Below, piece after piece: positions 19,269 to 30,402 of a stretch of 64,000 bases of DNA. The position numbers and the translations under genes were made by a program. How positions within the stretch are numbered: position 1 is the stretch's first letter; each line of letters starts with the position of its first letter. The stretch is from Lysobacteraceae bacterium NML93-0399 (GTDB lineage: Bacteria > Pseudomonadota > Gammaproteobacteria > Xanthomonadales > Xanthomonadaceae), in contig NTJI01000001.1 in the NCBI GenBank assembly GCA_002307375.1, forward strand, positions 682,001 through 746,000, read 5' to 3'. The notes beneath the pieces were generated by a model that saw nothing but the letters and a program-made list of their open reading frames with translations, did not search any database and was not told the origin of the DNA.

Positions 19269-20879
19269 TCAGACCGGATCGGGCCTGCGTTGCAGCGCCA
19301 GCAGGCCGACGATCACCGCCAGCACCGCATAGGCCGCCGCGAACTGGAACGCGATCGCCTGGCGCAGGCCTTCGAGCTGCCACGGCAGCACCAGCGCGCC
19401 GGTCGGATGCACCGAATGGATCACGCCGAACAGCGTCGCCACCGCGGCCGCACACAGCGCCGAGACCGCGATGCCGGGCCGACGGTCGACCAGCGCGACC
19501 AGCGTGGTCGCCCACAGCATCGCGGTGATGATGAAGCCGTTGCCGAGGACCACGATCGTCGCCATTTCCGGCAGGCCATGACCGGCATCGAGCTGCGCGT
19601 ACAGCGCGGCCATGCGCTCGGGATCGATCCACGCCGGATTGCCGAGCTTGATGTTGAACAGGTAGGCGATGGCCGGCAGGAAGGCCAGCGACACCGCGAT
19701 CGCATGTTCGCGCTTCGTGCTGTGGAAGGCCTGCACGGTGATGTCGATACCGACGAAGACGATGATCGGCGCCAGCACCGCGACCGGCAGCCACTGCACC
19801 AGACCCGACACCAGCCCGAGCATGCCGCCGATGCCGATGAATAGACCCGTCAGCAGCGTGTAACCGCTGCGCGCGCCCATGTGCTTGTAGGCCGGCTGAC
19901 CGATGTAGGGCGTGGTCTGCGCGACACCGCCGCAGACACCGGCGACCAGGGTCGCAATGGCTTCGACCAGCAACACGTCGCGCGTGCGGTAGTCGTCGCC
20001 GGCGGCGCGCGCGCTCTCGCTGACATTGATGCCACCCACGACCATCAGCAGGCCGAACGGCAGCAGCAGCGACAGATACGGCAGCGTCGACGACAGGCCG
20101 TCGATGAAGCCGAGGTTCGGCACCGGCAGCGCGGGCGCCGGCCAGTTCGCGTCGGGCAATGCGAAACCGGGTGAGAAGCCGGCGAGCCCGAGGCCGTAGT
20201 AGAGCGCCAGGCCCACGAGCAGCGCGAACGGCACGCCCGGCAACCGGAGCGGCACCGGACCGCGCGCGACCAGCACGTAGAGCAGCAGGCCGAGCGTCGC
20301 GAGACCGGCGACCGGCGAGCGCAGGGTTTCGACCAGCGGCAGAAAGCCGAGCAGCATCAGCGCCGCACCACCGATCGAGCCCAGCAGGGCCGCACGCGGC
20401 ACGACTCGGGTGATCCAGTCGCCGGCGAAGGACAGCACGAACTTCAGCACGCCCATGACGACCAGCGATGCCATGCCGAGCTGCCAGGTCGCGATGCCGG
20501 CCGCGTCCGCGTCCATGCCCTGCTGGCGGAACGCGAGGAAGGCCGGGCCGAGCACCAGCAGCGCCATGCCGATGCTGGTCGGCGCATCGAGGCCGAGCGG
20601 CATCGCGGTGACGTCGTCGCGGCCGGTGCGCTGCGCGAGGCGCCGCGCCAACCACGTGTACATCAGGTTGCCGACCAGCACGCCGAACGCCGTGCCCGGG
20701 AACATGCGCCCGAACACGATGTCGGCCGGCACACCGAAGATGCCGACCAGCGCCGCGGCGATGAAACCGAGGATGGAGAGGTTGTCGACCACGAGGCCGA
20801 AGAAGCCGTTGATGTCGCCGGGGACGAACCAGCGGGGGCGATGCTGTACGGAAGGCTTGGGTGGCGGATGTAGGGGCAT
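19269..20879 (-). CDS. NCS2-like xanthine/uracil permease family transporter
   Basis: Inner-membrane transporter of 536 residues with roughly 12-14 hydrophobic segments. I chose the ATG at 20879 because the longer ORF to 20960 would run into an adjacent interspersed repeat. It opens RPRWFVPGDINGFFGLVVDNLSILGF, characteristic of a xanthine/uracil/vitamin C permease subgroup. Conserved pieces are FPGTAFGVLVGNLMYTWLARRLA, VTAMPLGLDAPTS, and the NVSESARAAGDDYRTRDVLLVEA loop, which resembles the NAT/NCS2 signature region. The solute is not determinable, and no purine or pyrimidine enzyme is nearby. Confidence 0.85.
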   Translation of the reverse strand: MPLHPPPKPSVQHRPRWFVPGDINGFFGLVVDNLSILGFIAAALVGIFGVPADIVFGRMFPGTAFGVLVGNLMYTWLARRLAQRTGRDDVTAMPLGLDAPTSIGMALLVLGPAFLAFRQQGMDADAAGIATWQLGMASLVVMGVLKFVLSFAGDWITRVVPRAALLGSIGGAALMLLGFLPLVETLRSPVAGLATLGLLLYVLVARGPVPLRLPGVPFALLVGLALYYGLGLAGFSPGFALPDANWPAPALPVPNLGFIDGLSSTLPYLSLLLPFGLLMVVGGINVSESARAAGDDYRTRDVLLVEAIATLVAGVCGGVAQTTPYIGQPAYKHMGARSGYTLLTGLFIGIGGMLGLVSGLVQWLPVAVLAPIIVFVGIDITVQAFHSTKREHAIAVSLAFLPAIAYLFNIKLGNPAWIDPERMAALYAQLDAGHGLPEMATIVVLGNGFIITAMLWATTLVALVDRRPGIAVSALCAAAVATLFGVIHSVHPTGALVLPWQLEGLRQAIAFQFAAAYAVLAVIVGLLALQRRPDPV

Positions 20880-20912
20880 CTGGATGATCGAAGCTGGATG
20901 GGATTGAAGGCC

Positions 20913-21037
20913 GTCATTCCCGCGCCAGCGGGGGTTTTTCGTGGACGGATGTCCGGTCATCCACTGTCTGCGAGCGACGGGCGGTTCACGGGCGCCTCGC
21001 GCGAACGTCCATGGATTCCCGCCTGCGCGGGAATGAC
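20913..21037. repeat. Palindromic intergenic repeat, family C
   Basis: Terminal inverted arms GTCATTCCCGCG (20913-20924) and CGCGGGAATGAC (21026-21037), with the extended right arm ATTCCCGCCTGCGCGGGAAT forming its own hairpin. It sits between the permease start and the 3' end of the neighbouring receptor gene. Confidence 0.75.
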
Positions 21038-21121
21038 GGGATCAGATTCGGTGCACCGATAGCGCCGTCGCACGGCCGCACGCGCATTCGCCGCAACGGC
21101 GCCGTCCTGCACCAACCTGTT

Positions 21122-23380
<2,259 letters not shown>

Positions 23381-23414
23381 GGGCAACACCTCGGCAGGCA
23401 GGATGGCGCGTGGC

Positions 23415-23900
23415 TCAGAACGAGACGTCGGCGTGCAGCTGCGAGCGCAGCACCGACAGATGACCGGTTTCGCGCTTCCATGCGGTGCGGATGGCCTCGA
23501 TCGCGGCCGCCTGCTCCGGCGTGTCGGGATGATGCACCACCAGCTCCTTGGAACGCAGACGCGACGGCGTATCGGCGCCCGGCGGCAGCCACTGGCCATA
23601 GACGTCGAGCACGCTCAGGCCGCTGGGAAAGCGCGGCGTGACCTCACGGTCGAGGAAATCGAGCCAGCGCTGCTCCGATGCCGCGGTGTCCTCGGGTGAG
23701 GCGTCCCATTGACCGGTCGCGAAGTACAGCTCGGTCCGCACCCAGCCACGACCCTCGGCCGGCCGCGCGGCATCGCCGTGGTAGGCGGCGGTCACCACCG
23801 TGCCCGGCACGCCGGGCGCGGGCGCGGGCGCCGGGCTGGCGCAGGCGGCCAGTGCCGACGCGGCGAGGATCGACAACAGCGGGCGATGGAACACGGACAT
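23415..23900 (-). CDS. DUF3574 domain-containing lipoprotein
   Basis: Predicted lipoprotein of 161 residues: a short signal peptide with lipobox LAAC (lipidated Cys20), then a DUF3574-type domain: WVRTELYFATGQ...RWLDFLDREVTPRFPSGLSVLDVYGQW, SKELVVHHPD, EAIRTAWKRETGHLSVLRS. The function of DUF3574 is unknown. ATG at 23900 is preferred; one at 23930 would add ten residues before the signal peptide. It is the upstream member of a likely two-gene operon with the receptor at 21122-23380, so it may act in the same envelope process. Confidence 0.8.
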   Translation of the reverse strand: MSVFHRPLLSILAASALAACASPAPAPAPGVPGTVVTAAYHGDAARPAEGRGWVRTELYFATGQWDASPEDTAASEQRWLDFLDREVTPRFPSGLSVLDVYGQWLPPGADTPSRLRSKELVVHHPDTPEQAAAIEAIRTAWKRETGHLSVLRSQLHADVSF

Positions 23901-24136
23901 GACGGCGACCGGAAGAAGACGGGGCGCCATGCTAGAGGCGACGCGACCCGGGAATTGTTGCAACGCCGCAACACTGTATCGCTCAATCCGGATGGACGTA
24001 TGAATGCCGTGCAGGCCCAATGGTGGACCTGCCGCGTGACGCGCGGCCCAGGTGCCGGGCGTGCGTCCCCCCCCCTCCCCCCGGGTGCGCGTTCCGGCAC
24101 CGCTTTCTTACGATTCCGTCTTCGCCAGGACTCTTC

Positions 24137-26584
24137 ATGCCCGTGCCGTCGTTCCGCCGTCCGTTTCCCGCGCCCTTGACCATGGCCATCGCCTGCTGCC
24201 TGGCCCTGCCCGCCGCAGCGCAGACCGCCGATGCCGACGGCGCTACGCGTCTGGATGCGGTCATCGTCACCGGCACCCGCGCCAGCGATCGCACGGTGCT
24301 CGAATCGACCTCGCCGATCGACGTGCTCGATACCGAGGATCTGCGCCGCGCCGGCGCGGTGAACGGCGAACTGGGCAGCGCACTGCAGGCACTGCTGCCC
24401 TCGTTCAACATCCCGCGCCAGTCGAACTCCGGCGGCGCCGACCACGTTCGCGCCGCCCAGCTGCGCGGGCTCTCGCCCGATCAGGTGCTGGTGCTGGTCA
24501 ACGGCAAGCGCCGTCACGTCTCGTCGCTGGTGACCACCGGCTCGAAAGTCGGCCGCGGCAATACGCCGGTGGACTTCAACGCCATTCCGCTCAGCGCGAT
24601 CAAGCGCATCGAAGTGCTGCGCGACGGCGCAGGCGCGCAGTACGGCGCCGATGCGGTCGCCGGCGTGATCAACATCATCCTCGACGACGGTGGCGATGGC
24701 GGGGCCATCGAGGCGGCTTACGGCGCGCATCACACGAAGTTCGAGCCGACCGGCCAGCGCATCACCGACGGCCAGAGCGCCTCGCTCGCAGCGAAGGTCG
24801 GCACGGCCTTCGGCGACGACGGCTTCCTGCGCGTGGGCCTGGAGTACAAGGACCTGTCCCCGACCAATCGCGCCGGCCTGGACCAAATCCCACCGTGGGA
24901 CCAGACCCCGCGCAATCTCGAGCTGCAGGGCCGGCGCAACTATCACGCCGGCAACGGCGCGGCCCGGGACATCAACGGCTGGCTCAATACCGAGATCGCG
25001 CTCGGCGACACCGCGACCTTCTACGCCTTCGGCACCTGGCACCAGCGCGATACCGAAGGCGCGAACTACTTCCGCTATCCCGATGGCGAGGCGAACTGGC
25101 TGGAGGTGTATCCGGACGGCTTCCGGCCCGTGTCGATCGGCGAGAACCTCGACATCGGCGCGGTCGCCGGCGTGCGCGCGCAATGGGGCGACTGGGACAT
25201 CGACACCAGCCTCAACCATGGCCGCAACGCGTTCACCTTCCGCCTGCGCGATTCGATCAACGCCTCGCTCGGCCCGGCAAGCCCGACGCGCTTCAAGACC
25301 GGCGACTACGCCTTCGACCAGACGCTGGCCAATGTCGACATCAGCCGCCTGTTCGCACAGGGCGACAATCTGCACACCTTCGCCACCGGTATCGAATACC
25401 GCGTCGAGAACTACGAGACCGGCGCCGGCGATCCGGCGAGTTATGCGGCCGGACCCTATCTCGATCGCCCGACCGGCTCACAGGCCGGCGGCGGCCTGAC
25501 CCCGCAGGACGAGGCCGACCTCGACCGCGACGTCGCCAGCGTCTACGCCAGCGTCTCCAGCAGCTTCGGCGAGAAGCTCAGCACCGATGCCGCGCTGCGC
25601 TACGAGCATTACAGCGACTTCGGCGGCGAGGTGACCGGCAAGCTGGCCGCGCGCTATGCGTTCGTACCGGCGTTCGCGCTGCGCGGTGCGCTGTCGAAGA
25701 ACGTCCGCGCGCCCTCGCTCGGCCAGATCGGTTTCGAGTCCACCGGCACTGGCTACAACTCGGCCGGCCAGTTGATCCAGAGCCGTCTGCTGTCGGTCAA
25801 CAATCCGATCGCGCGCGCACTCGGCGCCACCGACCTGTCGCCCGAGCAGGCATTCAACGCCAGCCTCGGCTTCACCAGCCAGCTTGGCGAGCGCTTCGAT
25901 GTCTCGCTGGACCTGTTCCAGATCGACATCGACGACCGCGTCGCGCTTTCCGAGGCGATCACCAGCGATGCGCTGACCGCCTATATCGACAGCGAGTTCG
26001 GCGCGCCCGGCGTGGAGAGCGTGAGCTTCTTCACCAACGCCGCCGACACGCGCACCCGCGGCGCCGAAGCGGTCGCCAACTGGCGCCATCCGCTGGCCGG
26101 CGGTCAGCTGCTGCTGACCGGCACCTGGAGCTACGCCGAAACCGAGATCAAGCGCGTCGTCGCCACGCCCGCGCAGCTCACCGCGGTCGTGCCGGATGCG
26201 GTGCTGTTCGGCGTCGAAGAACGCAACACGCTGACCGATGCCGCGCCGCGTACGCGTTCGGCCTTCAGCGCCAACTGGAACGACGACCGCTGGAACCTGC
26301 TCGCCCGCGTGACCCGTCACGGCAGCACCAAGCGCGTCTTCAACTTTGGGGGCGGCTTCGAACCCGAGCAGGTCTACGGCGCGAAGTGGCAGCTCGACGC
26401 GGAAGCCGAAGTGCGTCTGGGCGAGAAGTGGACGCTGGCAATCGGCGGTGTGAACCTCACCGACGAATACGCCGACCTGTCGAACGCAGACATCTTCTAC
26501 TTCGGCAACCTGCCCTACGACGTGCTGTCAGGCATCGGCAGCAGCGGCGCGTATTACTACACGCGGGTGCGGTACGCGTTCTGA
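24137..26584 (+). CDS. TonB-dependent receptor (third LVNGKR-clade member)
   Basis: Outer-membrane receptor of 815 residues. The ATG at 24137 is chosen because it begins a signal peptide (MAIACCLALPAAAQ within residues 16-30). A TonB-box region LDAVIVTGTRASDRTVLES follows, then the plug with DQVLVLVNGKRRHVSSL and IEVLRDGAGAQYGADAVAGVIN, then a barrel ending in an aromatic residue (RVRYAF). It shares clade signatures with the tandem pair at the left edge (SPIDV, QLRGLSPDQVLVLVNGKRRH, FFTNAADTRTRG) but is clearly more diverged. It is divergent from the DUF3574-receptor operon. Substrate unknown. Confidence 0.95.
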   Translation: MPVPSFRRPFPAPLTMAIACCLALPAAAQTADADGATRLDAVIVTGTRASDRTVLESTSPIDVLDTEDLRRAGAVNGELGSALQALLPSFNIPRQSNSGGADHVRAAQLRGLSPDQVLVLVNGKRRHVSSLVTTGSKVGRGNTPVDFNAIPLSAIKRIEVLRDGAGAQYGADAVAGVINIILDDGGDGGAIEAAYGAHHTKFEPTGQRITDGQSASLAAKVGTAFGDDGFLRVGLEYKDLSPTNRAGLDQIPPWDQTPRNLELQGRRNYHAGNGAARDINGWLNTEIALGDTATFYAFGTWHQRDTEGANYFRYPDGEANWLEVYPDGFRPVSIGENLDIGAVAGVRAQWGDWDIDTSLNHGRNAFTFRLRDSINASLGPASPTRFKTGDYAFDQTLANVDISRLFAQGDNLHTFATGIEYRVENYETGAGDPASYAAGPYLDRPTGSQAGGGLTPQDEADLDRDVASVYASVSSSFGEKLSTDAALRYEHYSDFGGEVTGKLAARYAFVPAFALRGALSKNVRAPSLGQIGFESTGTGYNSAGQLIQSRLLSVNNPIARALGATDLSPEQAFNASLGFTSQLGERFDVSLDLFQIDIDDRVALSEAITSDALTAYIDSEFGAPGVESVSFFTNAADTRTRGAEAVANWRHPLAGGQLLLTGTWSYAETEIKRVVATPAQLTAVVPDAVLFGVEERNTLTDAAPRTRSAFSANWNDDRWNLLARVTRHGSTKRVFNFGGGFEPEQVYGAKWQLDAEAEVRLGEKWTLAIGGVNLTDEYADLSNADIFYFGNLPYDVLSGIGSSGAYYYTRVRYAF

Positions 26585-26618
26585 TCGAGCTGTGCTGCGC
26601 CAAGCACGCATGAACCGC

Positions 26619-26790
26619 CCTTTCCTCCGCGTGCGGGCATTGCGCCCTTTACGGTTGGAAGGCCGGGATGGGGGCAATACATCCGGACACGCGACGACGA
26701 TCCCAAGCGGACACCTGGCTCGAATCGTCGTCAGCGCGGGACTGAAAGTGCGCCCCCACCCAACCCTCCCCCGCTTCGCAGGGGAGGGCT
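26619..26790. repeat. Palindromic intergenic repeat, family B (copy 3, reversed)
   Basis: Inverted relative to the copy at 12902: left part CCTCCGCGTGCGGG...GGAAGGCCGGGATGGGGGCAA, right part GCCCCCACCCAACCCTCCCCCGC with hairpin ending GGGGAGGGCT. Its right end touches the pgeF stop: the TGA of pgeF (minus strand) uses the GA of the conserved GAGCCCTCC end. Confidence 0.8.
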
Positions 26791-27560
26791 CAGTCTCCAG
26801 CCATCCACACCAGCGTCGCGATCCGCCCCGTGCGCTGATCGCGGCGGTGCGAGAAGAACGCGTCCGGTTCGGCGATCGTGTCGCGGTCGCCACCGTGGAT
26901 CGCATCGGCGCGGATACCGACGGCTTCGAGGCGTCTTCGTGCGAGCGCGTACAGATCCACGCGCCAGTGCCCCGCACGCGTTGCCACGAACGCGGCTTCC
27001 GCGGTCGGATCGGCAGTGACGAAGGCATCGTGCACCTCCGTCCCGACTTCGTAGGACGCCGGCCCCGCGGCCGGCCCCAACCACACGCGCAGCGCCGATG
27101 GCGCGGTGTGCATCTTCGCGACCGTCGCTTCAAGCACGCCGGCCGCCAGACCGCGCCAGCCGGCATGCGCGGCGCCGATCCCGCTGCCGTCATCGGCCGC
27201 GAACACGACCGGCAGGCAGTCGGCGGTGAGAATCGCCAGCACCAGACCACGTTCCGACGTCACCGAAGCATCGGCTTCGATCAGCGCCTGCTGCGCATCA
27301 CTTGCGGGCGCGACGAGACGCGCCACGTCGACACCATGCACCTGCTGCAGCCAGTGCGGCGGTGACGGCAGACCGGCCACGTCGACCAGCAGCGCGCGAT
27401 TGCGCGCGACCGCGTCCGGATCGTCGCCGGCAGCGCCGCGGTGATTGCCGAGGTTGAAGCGATCGAACGGCGCCTGCGAAACGCCCGCGCCGTGCCGCAG
27501 CGTGGTCAGTGCACGCACGCCGGGCGGCGCAGGCCAGTCGGCGTGCAGCAGCGCGCTCAC
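26790..27560 (-). CDS. pgeF: Polyphenol oxidase/purine nucleosidase-like protein (YfiH, PgeF)
   Basis: YfiH/DUF152 family protein (256 residues); family members act as a peptidoglycan-editing factor and as purine nucleoside phosphorylases with weak laccase activity. Motifs: [51 protein letters not shown] (catalytic His and Cys region), and [15 protein letters not shown]. The start is a GTG that overlaps the rluD stop as GTGA (27557-27560), implying coupling. The rluD-pgeF pair is conserved in proteobacteria. The stop codon lies at the edge of a family B repeat. Confidence 0.93.
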   Translation of the reverse strand: MSALLHADWPAPPGVRALTTLRHGAGVSQAPFDRFNLGNHRGAAGDDPDAVARNRALLVDVAGLPSPPHWLQQVHGVDVARLVAPASDAQQALIEADASVTSERGLVLAILTADCLPVVFAADDGSGIGAAHAGWRGLAAGVLEATVAKMHTAPSALRVWLGPAAGPASYEVGTEVHDAFVTADPTAEAAFVATRAGHWRVDLYALARRRLEAVGIRADAIHGGDRDTIAEPDAFFSHRRDQRTGRIATLVWMAGD

Positions 27561-28546
27561 CGGCGGCCCATCTCCGCATGCTGGACCGCATCGGCGCGCA
27601 GCGTCTTGAGCAGGGCCTGCATGTCGTCGGGCAACGGCGCGGAGCAACGCACCGCTTCACCCGTGACCGGATGCTTGAATTCGAGCGTTTCGGCGTGCAG
27701 GGCCTGGCGACGGAAGCCACGCAGCGCCGCGATCATCTCGTCGGATGCGCCCTTGGGCAGTTTCAGCGCGCCGCCGTAGAGCGGGTCACCGATGATCGGA
27801 TGGCGCAGGTGCGCCATGTGCACGCGGATCTGATGCGTGCGGCCGGTTTCGAGCCGGCATTCGAGCGCAGTGTGGGCGCGGAAACGCTCGCGCAGCCGGT
27901 AATGGGTGACGGCCTCGCGTCCGTCCTCGCGCACTCCCATGCGCAGGCGGTCGCGCGGGTGGCGGTCGATCGGCGCATCGGCGGTGCCACCGGAGACCAG
28001 CGCACCGACGACGACCGCCAGGTACTGCCGGTGCACGTCGCGCGCCGAGAGCTGCTCGACCAGCGCGTTGTGTGCCTCAAGCGTGCGTGCGACCACCATG
28101 ACGCCCGAGGTGTCCTTGTCGAGCCGGTGCACGATGCCCGCCCGCGGCAGCGTCGCCAGCGAGCCATCGCGAAACAGCAGCGCATTGACCAGGGTGCCGT
28201 CGTGGTTGCCCGCGCCCGGGTGCACCACCAGCCCGGCCGGCTTGTCGACCACGATCACCTGGTCGTCCTCGAACAGCACCGAGAGCGGAATGTCCTGGGG
28301 TTCGGCTTCGATCTGGGTGTCGAGCACGACGTTCAGGCTGACGGTCTCGCCCCCGACCACCGGATCGCGCGGCCGCGGCGTCGCGCCATCGAGCAGCACC
28401 TCGCCGGACTTGATCCACGCGGTGAGCTTGGAGCGCGAGAACTGCGGGAACAGTTCGGCCAGGACGGCGTCGAAACGGCGCCCCGCCGCGGCATCGGGCA
28501 CCGTGGCGGTGCGCTGGTCGGACGGGTCGGACGGGGCTGGGGACAT
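27557..28546 (-). CDS. rluD: 23S rRNA pseudouridine synthase RluD
   Basis: Isomerises uridines 1911, 1915 and 1917 (E. coli numbering) in helix 69 of 23S rRNA. 329 residues. An N-terminal S4 RNA-binding domain ([26 protein letters not shown]) precedes the RsuA/RluD catalytic domain. The catalytic motif [14 protein letters not shown] contains the nucleophile Asp143, and [28 protein letters not shown] is the other signature. It is upstream of and overlapping pgeF, and divergent from bamD with about 87 bases between starts, the same neighbourhood as in E. coli and Pseudomonas. Confidence 0.96.
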   Translation of the reverse strand: MSPAPSDPSDQRTATVPDAAAGRRFDAVLAELFPQFSRSKLTAWIKSGEVLLDGATPRPRDPVVGGETVSLNVVLDTQIEAEPQDIPLSVLFEDDQVIVVDKPAGLVVHPGAGNHDGTLVNALLFRDGSLATLPRAGIVHRLDKDTSGVMVVARTLEAHNALVEQLSARDVHRQYLAVVVGALVSGGTADAPIDRHPRDRLRMGVREDGREAVTHYRLRERFRAHTALECRLETGRTHQIRVHMAHLRHPIIGDPLYGGALKLPKGASDEMIAALRGFRRQALHAETLEFKHPVTGEAVRCSAPLPDDMQALLKTLRADAVQHAEMGRR

Positions 28547-28592
28547 CGGAGGGCTCGGGTTCAGGCGTGGAAGCCGGGCCTTGGACCCGGAC

Positions 28593-28601
28593 TGCTATTA
28601 T
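28593..28601 (+). promoter_or_regulatory. Extended -10 promoter element of bamD
   Basis: TGCTATTAT fits an extended -10 element (TGnTATAAT with one mismatch), 33 bases before the bamD ATG. No good -35 hexamer at the usual distance, as expected for the extended -10 class. Confidence 0.5.
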
Positions 28602-28633
28602 CCGCCGTTCGAGTCCCGACGCCCAATGCATCC

Positions 28634-29500
28634 ATGAACCCACGCCTTGCCTCGCCGTTCCGCGCCCTGGCCCGCACCTCGGTGCTCCTGCTGCTGGCCG
28701 CGCTGGTCGCCACCGGTTGCTCGCGCAATACCCGCGAGGACGAGAACGAAGGCGTCCCCGCCGCCGAGCTCTACCAGAAGGGCCATGACTCGATGCGCAT
28801 GGGCAACTGGAGCAACGGCGCCATGACCTTCCGCCGTCTCGTCGCCCAGTACCCCTACGGCCCGTACACCGAGCAGGCGCTGATCGAGACGGCCTACGCG
28901 AACTACAAGATGGGCAACAACGAGGAAGCGATCTCGGGCATCGACCGCTTCATCCGCACCTATCCCACGCATCAGAACATCGCCTACATGTACTACCTGC
29001 GCGGCCTGGTGAACTCCAACCGCGACACGGTGTTCCTGCAGCGCGTGTGGAGCCTGGACAGCAGCCGCCGCGACCTGGCCTCGCCGAACCAGGCCTACGC
29101 CGATTTCAACACCGTCACCGACCGCTACCCCAACAGCCGCTACGCCGCCGACGCGCGCCAGCGCATGGTCGCGCTGCGCAACACCTTCGCCCGCCACGAG
29201 ATCGAGACCGGCCTGTACTACCTGCGCCGCGAGGCCTACGTGGCCGCTGCGCAGCGCGCGACCTACCTGCTGGAAACCTATCCGCAGAGCGAATACCAGA
29301 ACGACGCCGTCGCCCTGCTCGCGGTCAGCTACGCGCGTCTGGGCAACGACACCCTCGCCGCCGACGCACGCCGCGTGCTGGAGCAGAACGAGCCCGACCA
29401 CCCGGCGCTCAGCGAGAACTGGCCGAACGAGCCGTGGAAGATCCGTCGCCTGAACCCGTTCGCCACCGAGCGCACCGCGATCGACAGCGATCGCGACTGA
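28634..29500 (+). CDS. bamD: Outer membrane protein assembly factor BamD
   Basis: Essential lipoprotein of the BAM complex that folds outer-membrane beta-barrels. 288 residues. I chose the ATG at 28634 because it starts a lipoprotein signal peptide ending in the lipobox VATGC (lipidated Cys29). TPR repeats follow: ELYQKGHDSMRMGNWSNGA, LIETAYANYKMGNNEEA, and ADFNTVTDRYPNSRYAADARQRM are typical. Long receptors elsewhere in the window are clients of this complex. It is divergent from rluD and followed by a strong hairpin. Confidence 0.96.
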   Translation: MNPRLASPFRALARTSVLLLLAALVATGCSRNTREDENEGVPAAELYQKGHDSMRMGNWSNGAMTFRRLVAQYPYGPYTEQALIETAYANYKMGNNEEAISGIDRFIRTYPTHQNIAYMYYLRGLVNSNRDTVFLQRVWSLDSSRRDLASPNQAYADFNTVTDRYPNSRYAADARQRMVALRNTFARHEIETGLYYLRREAYVAAAQRATYLLETYPQSEYQNDAVALLAVSYARLGNDTLAADARRVLEQNEPDHPALSENWPNEPWKIRRLNPFATERTAIDSDRD

Positions 29501-29521
29501 TCGAGGCCTGCACCGCACTTT

Positions 29522-29545
29522 GAACGCCGCCTTCGGGCGGCGTTC
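29522..29545 (+). terminator. Hairpin after bamD
   Basis: Perfect 10-bp stem GAACGCCGCC/GGCGGCGTTC with a stable TTCG tetraloop, 21 bases after the stop, followed by CTGCGTTGTG. Likely intrinsic terminator despite a poor T tract. Confidence 0.7.
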
Positions 29546-29622
29546 TGCGTTGTGGGGCGGCAGGCCTGTTCGGTTTTGCGTGCCGACGGCAGTGAGGGGG
29601 ATGACACTCTCTCGCGAGCGGG

Positions 29623-30310
29623 TGGCTTTGGCTTTGGCTTTGGCTTTGGCTTCCAGCTTTTGATCTGTCGAGCCGTAAAGCGAGCCGAGCACTGGAGCCT
29701 GGCGCGGCCGTAGAGCAGCCCATGTCTGAGCGAAGCGAGTTTGGGCTGCGTGCCGCGTCAGGCGAAGCGCGCAGGGCACCGCCGCGGCTTCATGCGGCGG
29801 ATCGCGTCCGGCGAAAGCGGTTTGACTCACGCCTTCGGCGTTCGCCCTTCGGGCCGGCTTCGCCGTTCGCCAGCGCAGACGCGCTGTCGTGCTTACTTTT
29901 GACAAGACAAAAGTAAGCCGCGCGCGGAGCGCGTGGAAGCTCTGGGTTTGATTTTGTTCTGTGCCTTCGGCAGAGCGGACAGACAAGCCAAGAGCAAGTG
30001 CAAGGCTTTCGCCCGCTACGCGTGCGAGTTCCTTTTGGAGGGACCCAAAAGGAACCAAAAGGTCCTTTCGCCGGACGCGATCCGCCGCGATACAGCCGCG
30101 GCGGTCCCCTGCGCTTCTCGGACGACGGGGCACGCAGCCCAAACTCGCTGCGCTCAGACATGGGCTGCTCTTCGGCCCCGACGTCCTGCGATGCTCGGCT
30201 CGCTCTACGGCTCGTACGTCAAAAGCTGAAAGCAGCAGCAACGGCAACGACACAGCAACAGCAACGGCAACGGCAACGGCAAGAGCAAGAGCAAGAGCAA
30301 GAGCGAAGCA
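29623..30310. repeat. Large composite palindromic element with hexamer arrays
   Basis: An approximately 690-bp gene-free block. Left edge: five perfect copies of TGGCTT (29623-29652). Then about 180 bases (CGAGCCGTAAAGCGAGCC, AGCAGCCCATGTCTGAGC, GAGTTTGGGCTGCGTGCC, GCGGATCGCGTCCGGCGAAA) recur in inverted form at about 30070-30230. The centre has CTTACTTTTG-ACAAGA-CAAAAGTAAG (29892-29917). Another inner palindrome is CCTTTTGG-AGGGACC-CAAAAGG near 30031-30053. Right edge: GCAACG/GCAAGA hexamer runs (about 30236-30305). ORFs across it are fragments without homology I recognise. It resembles large dispersed repeats of Xanthomonadaceae; no transposase is present. Confidence 0.75.
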
Positions 30311-30402
30311 CAGTCAGCGATGCGGCCATCCCTGCAGACAACCGGCGCCACACGGCGCCCCCACCCTATCCCCCTTCGCGCCACACCCCCTAGACTTCCG
30401 GC

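Noticed and set aside
24060..24080. C-rich run before the third receptor as a regulatory or frameshift site
   Set aside because: The run of Cs lies upstream of the chosen ATG at 24137, so slippage would not alter the protein; it is probably just GC-rich leader, though a sequencing error there is possible.
29716..30393. Short ORFs in the composite element after bamD
   Set aside because: They arise from the inverted repeats and read as Arg/Ser-rich sequence in both arms.
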